Source: Iris pallida
Lineage: Eukaryota; Streptophyta; Magnoliopsida; Asparagales; Iridaceae
Assembly: GCA_029216955.1 (NCBI GenBank)
Contig: JANAVB010023996.1
Span: 16,560,034-16,624,033 of the forward strand
Length of the DNA stretch: 64,000 nucleotides
Direction of reading: 5' to 3'
Below are positions 1 through 12,850 of this stretch, piece by piece (the stretch's first letter is position 1; each line of letters begins with the position of its first letter). A model generated the notes under the pieces. That model did not search any database and was not told where the DNA came from. It saw only the letters and a list, made by a program, of their open reading frames with translations. The position numbers and the translations under genes were made by a program.

Positions 1-1841
1 CCGTCGCATGTATAATTCGTGACCCTAGTTCCTCTATGAAGAGTTAGAACACGTCTTAGATCTGTTAAACTTCTATCGATCAATACACATACCAAACTAG
101 GGGTCCTGGGAATCCCCAGTTCCATCAACGAGGACACACGGACTAGTATACTTGGATACCGTTATGAGATGTTATTTCCATGGAGGACCCTATACATGTC
201 TTGTGCTTTCTTGTTCATATATAGACACCGATTTAGGATTGGGCTGGCCTCCTGCTTCATGAATCTCATGTCGTAACGTGACATGGTTGGATCTGTTGTA
301 ATATTCAGAGGATTGGGGAGTTATTAGAGTTTATGTGATCATACCCAAAACTACTTATGCATAGCTCACCCTCACCTCACGTAGGGTGTAGCATGATCTT
401 ATATTACTTGTGCATAGATTTCCATGTATGGTCAGCCTGATCTATTACTTGTACTTATGCATAGTCGATCATATGAATAGCATGATCCAGTCCCAAGTCG
501 ATCATATAACACTCTAATATCTCAAGGCACTGTTAGTATTACATGATATGTTCTAATTACCTATTGATACACCATATTCCTGATTACTTCCTTGTTCTCA
601 TTTATAATGTTATGATTTTCGATTATCCTGTACTTCTTACTGTTCATATTTGCTATCCATCATGTATCACATCTACATACTGTTTCTTATTGAACTTGTC
701 AATTTAATAGAACTGCTAATAGTGATTGTACTTTACCCCAATTATGACTGGATAACATTTTTTAGAGGACTTAGAGGATTTTTGTCGGACCTACTATGGT
801 CCCAGGGTAAATGATGACATTGCTCAGGAGTTTTTTGTGGAGTCGGTGCACATAGAGGATGCACCTCCAGTTGTACCTTAGCTAGTACTTAAGTTAGTCG
901 TACTACTGCAAGCCTGCGACTAGGAAAGTGTTCATTCACAATTAGAATTGATTTGATTTTAGAAGAATGTCTAGGGCTACGTTTACAATAGAAAAACTCT
1001 TATCTAGTTTGACTACTTGGGTAGTTAAGGTTACTCAATGGGCTATGTGGTTAAGATAGAAATATATGCTGAATTTCGAGGTTAGATAAATTTAAGAAAT
1101 TTTTATATTTTTGTATGAGGATTTAAATTTGTTTTGGTACGACCTTACAATTAAAGGTGGGTAGACTTTTATATTAGTAAATTAGTTTTCGAGGATATTA
1201 ATTACTGATGACTATAATTTTTGAATTTTTGATTGATATAAATTTGTTGCTAAAGTTAAAAAATTTCGAAAGTGAATAATTTTCGAAAGATTGTGATAAG
1301 ACATGGAAGACTTATTGAATTTTAAATATCAAGAGGATTTTGAAGGATGAATTTTCATTATGATAAGACTTTGAAATCTTGTATTGAATCATTGATTTAA
1401 ATTAAATAATTAAAATTGAGGGTTTCTTTTACTTTTACTTTTACTTATTTGAGGATATCAACTGATAGAATTTTATATATGAGTCAAGGCAATAGATTAG
1501 GTCATTCATGGGGTATTATGTAGGCCAAGCTCCTCTAACTCTATTCCTTGATCGTTGCCTTTTCGAGCCATCTAAATTCAATTTTTTTCTTATATTGCCT
1601 GCCTCTGTCCAATTTTTCTGAATATTCTAAAATTCAAAACCAAACCTTGGTTTCCGTTTGCTTTGTACCTGCCCTATCCATCCTATTATGATCGTTGATT
1701 GATCAATCTTTCTATTTTTAAATAAATTTTCGCTATGTCATTACTTCTGTTTTCTTATTTTGATATATGTTACTATTATATTTTATGATATGTTAAATAT
1801 TTTAAATTCGAGGACGAATTTATTTATAAGGTGGGTAGATT
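1..1841 (+). other. 3' internal end of a Ty3/gypsy element beginning left of the window
   Basis: No coding frame of useful length is visible. The stretch is AT-rich and ends in the polypurine-tract context typical of plant Ty3/gypsy elements, directly before an LTR start at 1842. Bases 740-880 loosely resemble the late part of the S2 LTR (around 36,780-36,900), so part of this stretch may itself be LTR debris. I infer that it is the non-coding 3' part of a plus-strand element whose body lies outside the window. No gene is seen in it. Confidence 0.45.
1804..1841 (+). other. Pre-PPT hairpin and polypurine tract
   Basis: AAATTCG-AGGA-CGAATTT (1804-1821) is a 7-bp inverted repeat with a 4-nt loop. 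It is followed by AAGGTGGGTAGA (1828-1839) and then TGTAACC, the start of an LTR. The same arrangement occurs in elements B, D and H of this window, so it marks a 3' LTR boundary. The PPT primes plus-strand DNA synthesis in LTR retrotransposons. Confidence 0.7.
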
Positions 1842-3439
1842 TGTAACCTTCGTTTCCGAACTTTCAAATTTTCTATTTTTGCTTGAGAGAATAAATTTTG
1901 TATTTGATTTCTATGGAGAAAATCGCAACTATTTTTGATTTACAAAAAGGTTTGTTAATTTTAATTTTCAAACTAGTTTTAGAAATAATATTATTTAATG
2001 CTATTTTAGTGATATTAACTACTTTTATTAATAAATTATACTTGTTATTCAATATCTATTTTAGATTTGATAAATCTATTGCTACATTATTTTAGCAAAG
2101 ATTGTATCTATAGAAATCTATTTTTATAGATTATTGAATATTATTTTAAAACTATTATTTTAATTTAAGATCGGATTTATCTATATCAATTTAAATCTAT
2201 TAGAGGATAAGCATTGAATATTATTTTGGATCATTATTGATTTGGTTATATTTGATATATTAATTTAAGTTATGAAAGATTCAATCAATATTGGATTCAT
2301 AATCCTTTCCTATCTAGGAAACCTCCTCACCCTATATAAATGGAGGCTTTCTTTTGTTTTCTCTCCACAAATTCCATCATTACCACAAACATCTCATCGT
2401 ACGTGCATCGTGTCCGTGTAATTCCTTTCCATTAACTTTTTTTATTTATTTATAGGTACAATCCATTTTGTCGTGTCAACAACCCAGACACTAGCCAAAT
2501 CTCTAACCCTAAATCCTAATCCTAGCAGCTCCCTGGCCGAGCCTCCCCGACACCTGACCCGACTCGATCTCCCCGTGTGCCGTCACGTCTAGCCCTGTGA
2601 CCCCATCCTTTGACCAAGCCCCAGGACCCGCAATTACAACAGCCTCCGACTCCTGCCACCCGGCTAGACCACACCGTCGTGCCCTTCCTGGCCAGCGACC
2701 CCCGACCATCCACATATATCTACTAAACACAACCAACAAGACCGCTCGACCACATCCCTCCGAAATCCGCCACAGCTACCACCCCCAAAATATAAATAAA
2801 TCAAAACCCTAACCTAGTTTCCGACCCAATGCCGACGTCCCCGCCTACTCGATCAAGCGCCATCCAAATCACTCCGCGCACTGACACCACCAACAATTCC
2901 GGCGTCCCGACCAACTACCGCTACCGGCGCCATCGTGGCCAGCCATGGGCCCGACTTCATCGCTGCATGTACCTCGATCCCCATGCTGACCCTTCGATTC
3001 TCGTGCTTGCCTCCTCGTAACTAATGATGCCCCTTCGAGAGCAGCGCTCGGCCTCGAGCGCTGCGACTCGCCGTCCTTGGACTCCGTCTTCCGCCTAACT
3101 TCCCCGTTCCGGTCGAACAACGCCCCTCATCGACTTTCTCCGTTGGCCTCGATGAACGCCGCGATGAGCGGCCAACCTCTCGAACCCACCTCTCACTTCT
3201 CCCAGTCTTTTTCTTCTTTTTGGTCCCTTTCCAGCTGCTGGAGAACTCTCTAAGTCTCTCTCTTCTCTCCTCTGCCTATCGCTCTCCTTTTCTCTCAATC
3301 TCTGTTCTCTTTCCCTTTCTTTTTTTGGCTCTTATTGCTTCTTTCTCTGTTAATAAATTCTCTTTCTCCTTCCTGAGAATGGAGACTTAAGAGAAGGTTT
3401 CTCTTCCACCGTTAAATGCATAGAAGATAGAGTTAATTC
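1842..3439 (+). mobile_element. 3' LTR (first part) of the element entering from the left
   Basis: The LTR starts TGTAACC right after a PPT. A TATA box lies at about 2331. It is followed by a pyrimidine-rich, GC-richer stretch (about 2466-3340) with two AACCCTAA telobox-like words, similar in layout to the transcribed part of the element D LTR. The short open frames in the GC-rich part are not conserved proteins and are treated as chance. The LTR is interrupted by solo LTR S1 at 3445 and continues at 7151. Its far end was not located. Confidence 0.6.
2331..2340 (+). promoter_or_regulatory. TATA box of the LTR at 1842
   Basis: CCTATATAAA lies about 490 bp into the LTR, with a pyrimidine-rich start-site region (CTTTTGTTTTCTCTCC) beginning about 10 bp downstream. 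This is the expected placement for the U3/R boundary of a plant LTR promoter. The transcription start near 2360-2370 is inferred, not seen. Confidence 0.55.
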
Positions 3440-3444
3440 AATGG
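3440..3444. repeat. Target-site duplication of solo LTR S1 (left copy)
   Basis: AATGG precedes the TG of S1. The identical AATGG at 7151-7155 follows its CA, giving a perfect 5-bp TSD. Confidence 0.9.
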
Positions 3445-5035
3445 TGTAACACCCAATTTTCTAAAATGAGGGTAATTTTGAAATTTTGTAATTTTAACCA
3501 TTTATTGATTTGAAATTTAAATCATGATATGATTTTTGGTAATTTTTAAAATTTATTTTATTATTTATGATATTGTTTTGGGGTTATTTGAGTCGGGTTC
3601 GAATTTCAACTCAATCCGACTTGAAACGGGGACCCGGGGGGTAGTTTGACTCTAGTGGGACCCACACACTAGTTAGGCATGGCCCACATGATATTAATTT
3701 TAGTCTACATGATATTAATTTTAGTTAGTAGTTAGACTAATTATTTATGGATAGGTTTAGTTTAATTAGAGACTTAAAATTAGACTAAATTGACCTCAAT
3801 CTTTAACCCATTCCTAATTTAAATCAAATAGATTAGTGGAGGGCATTTTGGACATTCAAATAGAGGACACCTCACCATTTTTGGGCAGCCACCTATGGGG
3901 GGATAAGGAGTGAGTCACTCCTTCATTCATTTGTTTTCATCCACTTTCTCTCTCTTGTTCTTCCCCAAATTAATTTAGAGATGAACCACTATTGATTTTA
4001 TCTCCAAATCAACCCCTTCTTCCACCAAATCTTCTTCATTTCTCCTCTACTCTATGGTTAGAGGGTGCTAGCCAAGTTTGGGAGAATTCGGAGCTCGTTC
4101 GTGTCCTTTTAGAATCTCTACGTGTCGATGTCGTGTCGGAAGGATTTTCCTTTGAATCTCTCTTCCGGAAGGTATAATCTCTCCTCTAATCCAACCCTAC
4201 ATGCATATAGGAATAGTTTGAACCCATAAGAATGACCCCCATGGTTGTATCTCCATTTGTGTTCATTTCGTGTCCATTTGGAGGTCATAGGAGTGTCCTT
4301 TGTGTTGTGGTTGTGTCCATGTGGGAAAACCCCAAATTTGGACACACTATGTGTTGTTGTTATGTATGAATGAATTATTACATGTTTAATCTCATATTTT
4401 TGTATTGGAGATGTGTTATATAGTGTCTCATATACATATATTAGTGTAGAGAGTGAGTTCTTGATATATTATGTTATATACTTGTGTTTCTTTTGTCTCA
4501 AACTACCTAAATTCGTTATAATATTTATCCACGTTTTTAGTAACAGTAGCAACTTAGAAATATCATAACTTTTAGCTTAAAACTCCGATTTATCTCCCAT
4601 TTTTTCCAAGAACCGTATCGAAGTTAGCTTTCCAAATATATATTTTAATAAGACAAATTCGTTCTGAAACTTTATGTAAAATTATTTGAGTGTCAGCTGT
4701 ACGAAAGACGAACGCGTTTCGGTGTTTTTACGATTCCGGGAGCTTCCGGACACGAAAATGCGATCCGTTTAAAGTTTCGGAAAGCTAACACAAAGATCTA
4801 TAACATACTTTAATCCTAGAATTTAATGAATGCCTAATTTTTACAGTATTGATTTTAAGTAGAAGATTACTATACGATATATGTATTTTATATATCCTTG
4901 TATGTACAAATATGTATGTATGTATGTGTATATATATATGTGTGTATGTTAAGAGAATGTAATATAATATAGAGTATGCATAAATGATATAATGTATGAA
5001 GTATATAATGTATTCAAATATGTATGTATAGGTGC

Positions 5036-5062
5036 ATGAATGAATGAATGAATGAATGAATG
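5036..5062 (+). repeat. ATGA/GAAT tetranucleotide microsatellite
   Basis: About six perfect tandem copies of TGAA lie within S1. They are followed by a degraded continuation to about 5085 (TGCATGAATGAATGGATGA). Confidence 0.85.
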
Positions 5063-5689
5063 CAATGCATGAATGAATGGATGAAATGCAAGCATGTGGG
5101 TAATGCAAGGTATTGAAACATGTATGCAAGTATCCATATGTAAGTAAGTAACGTAATCAAGTATGAATGTATGCTATATATGAATGCCAACATGATAGGA
5201 ATGTATGATGCCATATTAGCACTTAGCACCATGTTCATATGTTAAAACCCCCTTCTACATGTTGACAGTAACCCCAAGCATGAATACACATAAAACCTAC
5301 TTACTGTTATGAGTAAACCCTTTGATGTATAAATAAACCCTTTTGTTATGATTAACACCCACACACACATGCACATGCTAAACCTATGCTTTACATGTTA
5401 TTTCTTCTATGTGACACAATGAACCCTTGCTAAATGTTATCCTTCTAATATAACCCCCTCACACTTGAACACATTGTACTGCTATGTACACATTACCATA
5501 TCCACATTCATGTATCACTCACTCCTTGTCTTTATGCACCTTGCTTGTAATAAAAATATATATGAATATATGTAATGTGTGTTTGATAACTTGTGTAGCT
5601 TTGTGATTTTGTGTGAGTGTTAGTCTAGGCTTGGTTAGGCCTAATGAGACTTGTTAGTCTAGGTTTAGACCTAATACTGCCTAGTTAAC

Positions 5690-5751
5690 CTAGTTTGACT
5701 AGTACGGTTGACCAGAGTTGACCAAGAGTTGACTTTGACCTAGAATGACCT
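5690..5751 (+). repeat. TTGACC/TTGACT cluster in S1
   Basis: Five or more TTGAC or TGACC words lie within about 60 bp. TTGAC is the core of the W-box bound by plant WRKY factors (established knowledge). Equivalent clusters occur in the LTRs of B, H and S2 in the same element orientation. Whether they bind a factor is inference. Confidence 0.6.
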
Positions 5752-6019
5752 AGAATCATGTAGAATGCATAGTAGAGCTTTATTTTACCATTTTGGACTT
5801 GTTGTGACTTGTGCTGTTCTAAATAGGAGCCAGACACCTCTCCTCGGACAGTACATTTTCTTTGGACATTCAGATAGCAGGCGAGTACATTCTCTGATAG
5901 TTCTTTCATTTACTTGTCAATTACTGTACTTCAGTTCTAATTAGTTTTATGTGATTCTTATAACACATATGGATATTTCTGGATTCATGTATACGACACA
6001 CATACCATATTATCTGGCC

Positions 6020-6130
6020 TCTATTTCTGGAATCACTACCGGCATCACCTTCTGGAACCACTACTGGAATCACCTTCTGGAATTACTACTGGAACCACCT
6101 ATTGGAATCACTCTGGAATCTTTTGCTGGT
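6020..6130 (+). repeat. Degenerate CTGGAATCAC repeats
   Basis: The words CTGGAATCAC, CTGGAACCAC and TTGGAATCAC recur every 12-18 bp for about 100 bp, with further scattered copies to about 6470. The homologous part of the element H LTR contains ATTCCAGAA words on the opposite strand. Confidence 0.65.
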
Positions 6131-7150
6131 ATCATTATGTTTGGCTTGACTCATCTCGATTTCTCGTGTCGCTTTCTGGATTCACTTGTACTTGTGGGCG
6201 GAGAAATATTAGAGTAGACATGTGAACATTACCCAAATACTGGAACCACTCCCTTGGAATTATACTGGAATGATAGCCATCCCACACTTCGCGAGTGTGC
6301 GATGTGCCGTATTACCTACAGCCGTTTACATGTCGATTTCGGTATTTTAAAACACACTATTAGAGTATAGGCTGGACTCACCCTGGAATCATTGATCACT
6401 ATGACTGGAATCATCTCGTACTGGATTTATCTTGTATTAGATTCGTCTTGTACTGGACTTACATTGGAGTTACACTTGTTTACATTTACTGCCTGGACTT
6501 ATATCATGTTACTCTAGTTCAGCTAGTTTCTATTTACAGTCTTCGTTGCCATGATTCTTCACTTGTTTTACTTACCTTACTTTTCTTGTATCTTAACTGT
6601 TTCTCTATACCATCACCTGTATACAAACTACCATGTTCATCAATAAAACTATCTATAACTGCTTTATAGTTCTCTGTCATTTACTTGGAATTTCTTGATG
6701 ATTTGTACTCGTTCCTGTCCTGACTGGACCTATTGATAAATTTTACAGACAGCCTGGAGGTTGCCTGCTAGCCTAGAGGAGACACAGTAGAGGTTGTATA
6801 GATAGCTAGGGTTTTGCTCATAGTTTATTTCCAGTTGTCTTGAGTTGTATTTATGGATTACTGTATTTGAGCTTTGAGATGTATTTCTGGGTTTGTGTAT
6901 CTTAGACACTTAGGCTTCTATCTGCTGTATCTCTTTTGGATTTTATGTTTTATCTATCTTTATCATGCTCTACCTTAGATGTGATTGAGACTGTATCTGC
7001 TATGTCACCTCCATTCGGAGACTATATACTGTACATGTACCTTTATTTTGTTAGATGTTTGACCTAGGACAGCGTTCTACCGCCGACACTACGGCGTAGG
7101 CTGGACGTACCCACGTCTCGTGCCCTTACTCTAGGGTGCGGGTCGTGACA

Positions 7151-8037
7151 AATGGTTACTTTATTAGTTTTCTTGTTGAAGACTATCACTTGCTTAGTTA
7201 ATAGCATTAAATATCTTATGTTAGTAATTAGTGTATAGTTATGTATACAGTAAGAATATTAGCTAATATACAATGTATGCATGTCTATATATATATATGC
7301 TCTTTAGTATTATTGAAATCTTTAGTATTAATTATACTGTTTTACTAAATAATATGTATTAAATAATTTTCTAAATATATTAATATATTATTTTCATGGT
7401 TTTGTAAATATGGTTTGACCTAAAACTATAAGTTTGACAAAATTAGGTTTTAGTCCAAAAAACGATTTTATAAATTTTTTATGTTTTATCTAAAACTATT
7501 TTACCTATAAAAAAATATAGTTTTCAAATATAATAAATATTTATTTATATATACAAAATTTGATTATTAAATCTTGTCCCTGACTAGTCGTACTCCTATC
7601 TTCTTGCAAATCTCGAACCTTCCTTATATCGTCCCTAGCCAAATTGACTATTCTTGACTCAATGGCACGATCCATCCCATCAATTGAGATCATCTTGCAT
7701 ACTTTTGGCATATATGACTATTTTGTGCCAACACAATCATATCACAAGTCAACTGCAACCCAACGCAAGGCAAGTTTCACTGTAGTATTATATTGCCTTT
7801 ATTTTATACTGCATGTATCTCTATATCGTCTTTTCACTTGAATCTTTATATTTCATGTTGTCACTGTTCTAGATTCATCATGATAATTGCTTGTACACGA
7901 GAGTTAGAGTCGCTAAAGTATATGTACATGTTCATGCCTAATTTCTAGTTTATCGTGATTCTCGTTTGTCGTGTTATTAATGTTAATCGTGTTGGACATG
8001 TACTTGTGAGATAGTCGGGAGGGAGAATACAACTAGT
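7151..8037 (+). other. Resumption of the left LTR and unresolved leader
   Basis: The second AATGG copy (7151-7155) returns to the interrupted LTR. The stretch is strongly AT-rich, with a run of A/T tracts at 7320-7560. I could not find the LTR end, nor a PBS of the initiator-Met or Ile type, before the gag remnant at 8038. It is therefore unclear whether this LTR belongs to element A or to a separate element. Nothing coding is seen. Confidence 0.4.
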
Positions 8038-8529
8038 ATGCATGTGGTCTACGCAATGTACAATTTTTTTCCAATGTTAATGTACAATTTGATGGAGGAT
8101 ATAGAGCAAAGCTTATGGCTGGCACAGATTCCGAAGAGCTTGCAGGTGGAGGCAGCCGCTAGTCAGCTATTCGATATCGCCCTCACTTGGTATCGTACAA
8201 AGCCTAGGCTGGCCGTGATAGGTTTGACATGGGATGACTTCAAGAAGCTCTTCAAGGAAAAGTTCTTCCCCGATGTGGCTTTGAGTGCATTGGAGAGCCA
8301 ATTCTGGGATTGGTTCAGGGGAATATGTCCGTGGATGACTATGCTACCGAGGTTTTCCATATCAGCCAGTTTGCGTAGAGCATGGTTCAGGAGCAAGGGG
8401 ATCGGGCCCGAAAGTTCAAGAAGGGCTGAACCACGAGGTCAGATCGTCATGTCAGGGCGTCGTACGAAAACTTTTAAGGATATTCTTATAGATGCCAAGA
8501 TAGCGGAGGAGGACTTCGGCCTCGGGCCC
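8038..8529 (+). pseudogene. Element A gag remnant (Ty3/gypsy, part 1)
   Basis: The translation contains the capsid signatures of plant Ty3/gypsy gag: SLQVEAAASQLFDIALTWY, a WDDFKKLFKEKFFP segment, and downstream IAEEDFGLGP. The expected capsid N-terminus is degraded. The stretch that should read like QGNMSVDDYA is out of frame with the rest (around 8300-8400), so at least one frameshift and stops are present. The frame is cut at 8529 by insertion of element B. It continues in the same register at 19533 once one TSD copy is discounted. Gag forms the particle in which reverse transcription takes place. Expression of this copy is very unlikely. Confidence 0.85.
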
Positions 8530-9753
8530 TGTCATGGCCCGCACCCTAAAGTAAGGGCACGAGAAGTGAGTACGTCCAGCCTACGCCGCAGTGTCGGCGG
8601 TAAAACGTTGTCCTATGTCACAACATCTAACAATATAATGCTAAGCAGTTTATACTTCCCAAATGGGGGTGACATAGCAGATACAGTCTCAATCACATCT
8701 AAGGTAGAGCATGATAAAAAAATAGATAAAACATGAAATCCAAAAGAGATACAGCAAATAGAAGTCTAAGTGTCTAAGATACACAAACCCAGAAATACAT
8801 CTCAAAGCTCAAATACAGTAATCCATAAATACAACTCAAGACAACTGAAAATAAGCTATAAGCAAAATCCTAGCTATCTATACAACCTCTACTGTGTCTC
8901 CTCTAGGCTAGCAGGCAACCTCCAGGCTATCTGTAAAATTTATCAACAGGTCCAGTCAGGACAGGAGCGAGCACAATACATCTCAGCAGTTCATAGCAGG
9001 TTAGAAAATATAATCATGCAGTAAAGTAAGATACAGGTACTGAAGGAAATACAGTATGTAAATAGAGAGAGAGAACTGTAATAGAAATATCTACTATACA
9101 ATAGAGAACTAACAGTGGCTAGTGAGTCAGAGTACAATATAGACATGTAAATGGCATAGGATGATTCTGATGAGACACTACGGAATGATTCTGATGAGAT
9201 ACTACTTGGATATTATTCACATGTCCACTTCTACTTCCCCGTACCCCCAATCAATACACAAGGATCCAGCCAGGTTATGTTATGAATCATGCAACGGCCC
9301 CTGAAGGGTGGTACATGATAGTCCCATTAATGGGGATTCTAGGAAGCCCAATAAATGGAAGGATTCAAGTAAGACTCTGTGATCATGAGGATACATGTCA
9401 CAAGTGATTCAATGAACCAATGAAGCATAGTGATACGCCATGTAAGTGAAACGCACAGAACATGAAGTATCCGATGCTCCCTGAGGGGATAACATCTCAA
9501 GAAGGGATTCCTATAGTACTAATCCGTGTGACCAACGTGACAGTATCATGTAAAGTAATTTAAAGCAGGAAAATAATTCTAAGCAGGATATGAAATGATC
9601 AGAGAATGTACTCGCCTGATAACATGAACAACTGATAGGTATAGGGGTCCAACTGAAGCCACAGAGTCCTATTTAAAGCAACACAGGTTACAAGGTGTTC
9701 AAGTTGTAATAAATGAATCTCTACAAGCAATCTATATTATACTAGGTTCTTCT

Positions 9754-9870
9754 AAGTCAAATCAACTCTAAGTTAACTCCGGTCAATAATCTAGTCAAGC
9801 TAGGTCAAGTGTTGACTTACAGTTGACTTTGGTCAACTGGTCAACTCTGGTCAAACATGGTCAATTCTAG
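9754..9870 (-). repeat. GTCAA/TTGAC cluster in element B left LTR
   Basis: About nine GTCAA or TTGAC words lie in about 115 bp, mostly GTCAA on the plus strand, so TTGAC in element orientation. The corresponding region of the right LTR is at 16,625-16,731. Confidence 0.7.
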
Positions 9871-10289
9871 TCTAATTATTAAAAATATAAAGTGTACTTA
9901 GTTATTCGTACGTCGAAACTTACGACACGCAAATCGAGATAAAATGATTAACGATAAAGTTAATAATCTTATTATAGTGATCCATGTGTCCGTCTTACCA
10001 ATTTCAGCGAAGTGAGATCGCTAGAATTGACTGATCTCAGTTCCGTTGTACTAATCCCAAAATACGAATATTATAAGAGTTAATTATTAATAAAAGGTGA
10101 TACATTGAGAAACTATCTACAAATATTGTCGGATGATGAAATAAACATCGCCAACGTATCCAGAATGGTCAAATTAGCTATGATAGCCTACCTATCGGTC
10201 CGATTTGGACATAGGGGCAAAAAGGTAATTTCGGGTCAAAAATGGTATCCGTGTCGGTGCCGTTTTGTACCGAAAAACATGCAAGAAAA

Positions 10290-10800
10290 AAAGTCTACAA
10301 AATATAACAAATTATATGTCCACGAAACCAGAATGACGATACGAACCCAACGGTATATCCGGAATTGAATTTCGTTGACCCGTTCTCAATTTGGTCCGTT
10401 GACCAGAACTTGGAATTTCGGTTTGCACGAAAATGCATGTCGGAGCCAATATTCTCAAAACTTAGAAAACTATATGTCAACGAGTCCAGAATGACGATAC
10501 GAACTCAACGGTATATCCAGAATTGGATTCCGATGAGCCGATCTCAAAATGACCGGTTGACCCGGATATTGGTATCCGACTTACACCGAAATACGTGCCA
10601 GATCCAATATCCACCAAAACCTAGCAAATTATATCTCAACTGGTCCAAAATGACGATACGAACTCAACGGTGTATCCGAAATTGGATTCCGATGAGCCGA
10701 CATCAAAAAGTTCTGTTGACCCGGACTGTGGGATCCACTTTGCAACGAAATGCGTGCCATGGCCCACGTCCTCCAAATCTAACAAATTTTATATGAAAAT
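10290..10800. repeat. 159-bp tandem repeat, three units (left LTR of B)
   Basis: The landmark ATGACGATACGAAC starts at 10333, 10491 and 10650, giving spacings of 158 and 159 bp. Each unit also carries a TTGGATTCCGATGAGCCG-like segment and a GTTGACCCG segment. As 159 is a multiple of three, the array keeps a spurious open frame (10,365-10,796), which is not a recognised protein. Confidence 0.85.
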
Positions 10801-12814
10801 ATGCCAGAACGACGCCACGAGTCTACTGGTGGTGTCAGAAATAAAATCTGGAGTCCCGTGTTCAAAATGAAATTTTACAAGTTGGAAACTACGAATTCGG
10901 ACGGCCAACTTTGGCGTCGAATTCAACCAATCAAACAAGCTCATAATGAAACGAAACTAGAGGGGTAGTAAGAGGGTTATACCAGCTTTGCACAGGAACT
11001 GGTAGCACACCAAATGGAGCTGCGGTGGAGGAGGTACAAGCTGACGAAGTTGACTCCGCAAAACTGTCCAAAATTAATACAATTTAAACGGTCAACTTGG
11101 TGGCCGATTTTGATGTATCAAACGATAAAATTAACGGATAAAAATTGACAGGAGTGAAGGTGGATATATTGAAATTGTGTCGGAGCAAAGAAATCGCCGA
11201 TCCAACGGTCAGATTTCTCGAAAATCGTGCACGAAGTTGCTGCGACGAAATACCGTTTACACTTCGTTTCCGGGCTCGTCACGACGGGAACCCGTGCCAA
11301 ACGCACGGATTGCCTCCGATACACGTCGGGGAGAGGAACGATGGCCATGGGGCCTGCCCCGGGGGTGTGCTCGTCCAAGTGGGGGTCGGCCACGCCAGCG
11401 GCAGCGACGCCCGCACGTGCGCAAAGTTGTGCGTGGCTGTGCAGCTGTGCCGCAGCTGCTGTGCGCTGCTGCAGTGCGCGGGGCTGCGCCCTGGCTTGGC
11501 CCGACGGAGGCGCAGCCTGGCGTGGCGGGGGCGACGGCTGTTCGTGGTGTGGTCACGGTGGTGATGGAGGTGGATTGAAATGGATGGACGGATGGATGTG
11601 GTGGTGGTGGTGACTGGTTGTGGTATGGCCGTATGGTGGTGGTGGTCGACGGCGTAGGTGGGTGGCCAACGGCCTAGGAGGAGGTGGTGAGGAAAAGAAG
11701 AGGTGGTTCGGCCATGTGTGAAGAAGAGGTGTTGTTGGCTGCTATGGAGTGGTGAAAAATATGTGGGAATAATTCAAAAAAGGGAGAGAGGGAGAGAGAA
11801 GAGAATAATTGTGTGTGTTACAAGTGGAGGAGAGAGAATGCCTATTCCCTCAATGTTAGGGCCGGCTAGGGGTGTTGGGGAATTGAATGTAGGGACTTAA
11901 TAGTTAGGATTTATTTAGAGAAATCAAAGGCTAGGATGAATTGTAGGGGAAATTGGACATTCCTATAGGGATTTTAATAAACAGAATTTCCATTGAATAT
12001 TAAAAATAGGTAGATAGGATATCTGATATTATTTTTGGGCAAGGAAAGTGAGGGTGTCATGAGAGAGGGTAATATGAAGCTGGGGCTGGGTTCAGTCGAG
12101 CCGGGTTGGATCAAAACCGAACATGGCGTAATAATCGAATTAAAATAGGTGTTGATAATCATGGATAAATAAGTAATATGTGGGGGCTCAAACAAATGGC
12201 ACACAAATGGCATGCGGATAGTAGGCTCAATGTGGGCCTTGTCCATATTTGGGGCTGACAGGTTTTGGCCGACAGGGTACCCACAAATCCATTTGAAAAA
12301 TAAATGTGACACCGTGGGGTAAAATAAAATTGGATCACGTGTCAGGAAATTTGTGTGAAGCAAATAGAGCACAAAATGGTATTTCTGAGTGGGAGACGAA
12401 GGTCATGGGTGAAGAGCGTCTCGAGTAGATCATGCATGATGAGTTGGTTTCAAGAAAATGACTGGTCGGGTACTCCCAATTCAAAAGTCACGGTAACGTG
12501 CTAATAATGATTAAGGAAAAGGGTGGAAAAATTAATTAATGATCAAATGGTCTAATTCGACCCGAAGTTGTGCGAAGCAAAAAGAGTACAAGAGAACTAG
12601 TTTGAGTGGGACACTATATACCAAAATGAAGGTAATCTCGTCCACTACAAAACTCATGAAGAAGGTTTCCAGATTTGAACATCCCTGACACTCCAAATAT
12701 CAAAGGCACGAAAAAGTACACTTAAAGATAAATAAACAGAATAATTATTTATTGAAATTAAATCAAGCAGAAAAATTAAATAAAAAAATTAATCCAAAAT
12801 TCAGGGTGCTCACA

Positions 12815-12850
12815 TCCTACCCACCTTATAAAAATTTCATCCTCGAAATT
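12815..12850 (-). other. Element B PPT and pre-PPT hairpin
   Basis: On the minus strand it reads AATTTCG-AGGA-TGAAATT (12833-12850), then the purine tract AAGGTGGGTAGGA (12815-12827), then the LTR start TGTGAGCACC. The layout is the same as at 1804-1841, at D and at H. Confidence 0.85.

Larger units (their letters stand above)
3445..7150 (+). mobile_element. Solo LTR S1 (3.7 kb)
   Basis: The sequence starts TGTAACACCC and ends GGGTCGTGACA, and is flanked by perfect AATGG duplications. No PBS, PPT or gag-pol lies inside, so it is a solo LTR left by LTR-LTR recombination. The last roughly 90 bp match, in reverse orientation, the starts of the element B and H LTRs. The block TACAGCCGTTT-CATGTCGA (about 6318-6340) is also present in H (about 52,410-52,440, reverse). 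S1 therefore belongs to the same lineage as B, H and S2. Internal features are a tetranucleotide array, a TTGAC cluster and degenerate CTGGAAT repeats. The short open frames within it are not recognisable proteins. Confidence 0.9.
8530..12814 (-). repeat. Element B LTR, left copy (3' LTR in element orientation)
   Basis: On the plus strand it begins TGTCATGGCCCGCACCC and ends GGGTGCTCACA, 4285 bp. It contains a GTCAA cluster, a three-unit 159-bp tandem repeat and a GC-rich GGT-repeat stretch (about 11,270-11,660). It is about 160 bp longer than its partner LTR, which is explained by the extra tandem unit. Base differences from the partner are frequent, so B is older than H. Confidence 0.9.

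Noticed and set aside
4785..5238. Minus-strand frames rich in His/Ile/Ser near 5,000
   Set aside because: They come from the ATGA/TATG repeats of solo LTR S1 read in reverse.
8530..8736. Continuation of the gag frame past 8,529
   Set aside because: This part is LTR sequence of element B read through by chance; the true gag continues at 19,533.
10365..10796. 143-codon frame with internal repeats
   Set aside because: It is the 159-bp LTR repeat, whose length is divisible by three, so the frame stays open without coding.
11145..11613. Several overlapping 100-140 codon frames in the GC-rich part of the B LTR (also 17,787-18,320)
   Set aside because: Frames overlap on both strands, differ between the two LTR copies and are low-complexity; GC-rich composition alone explains them.
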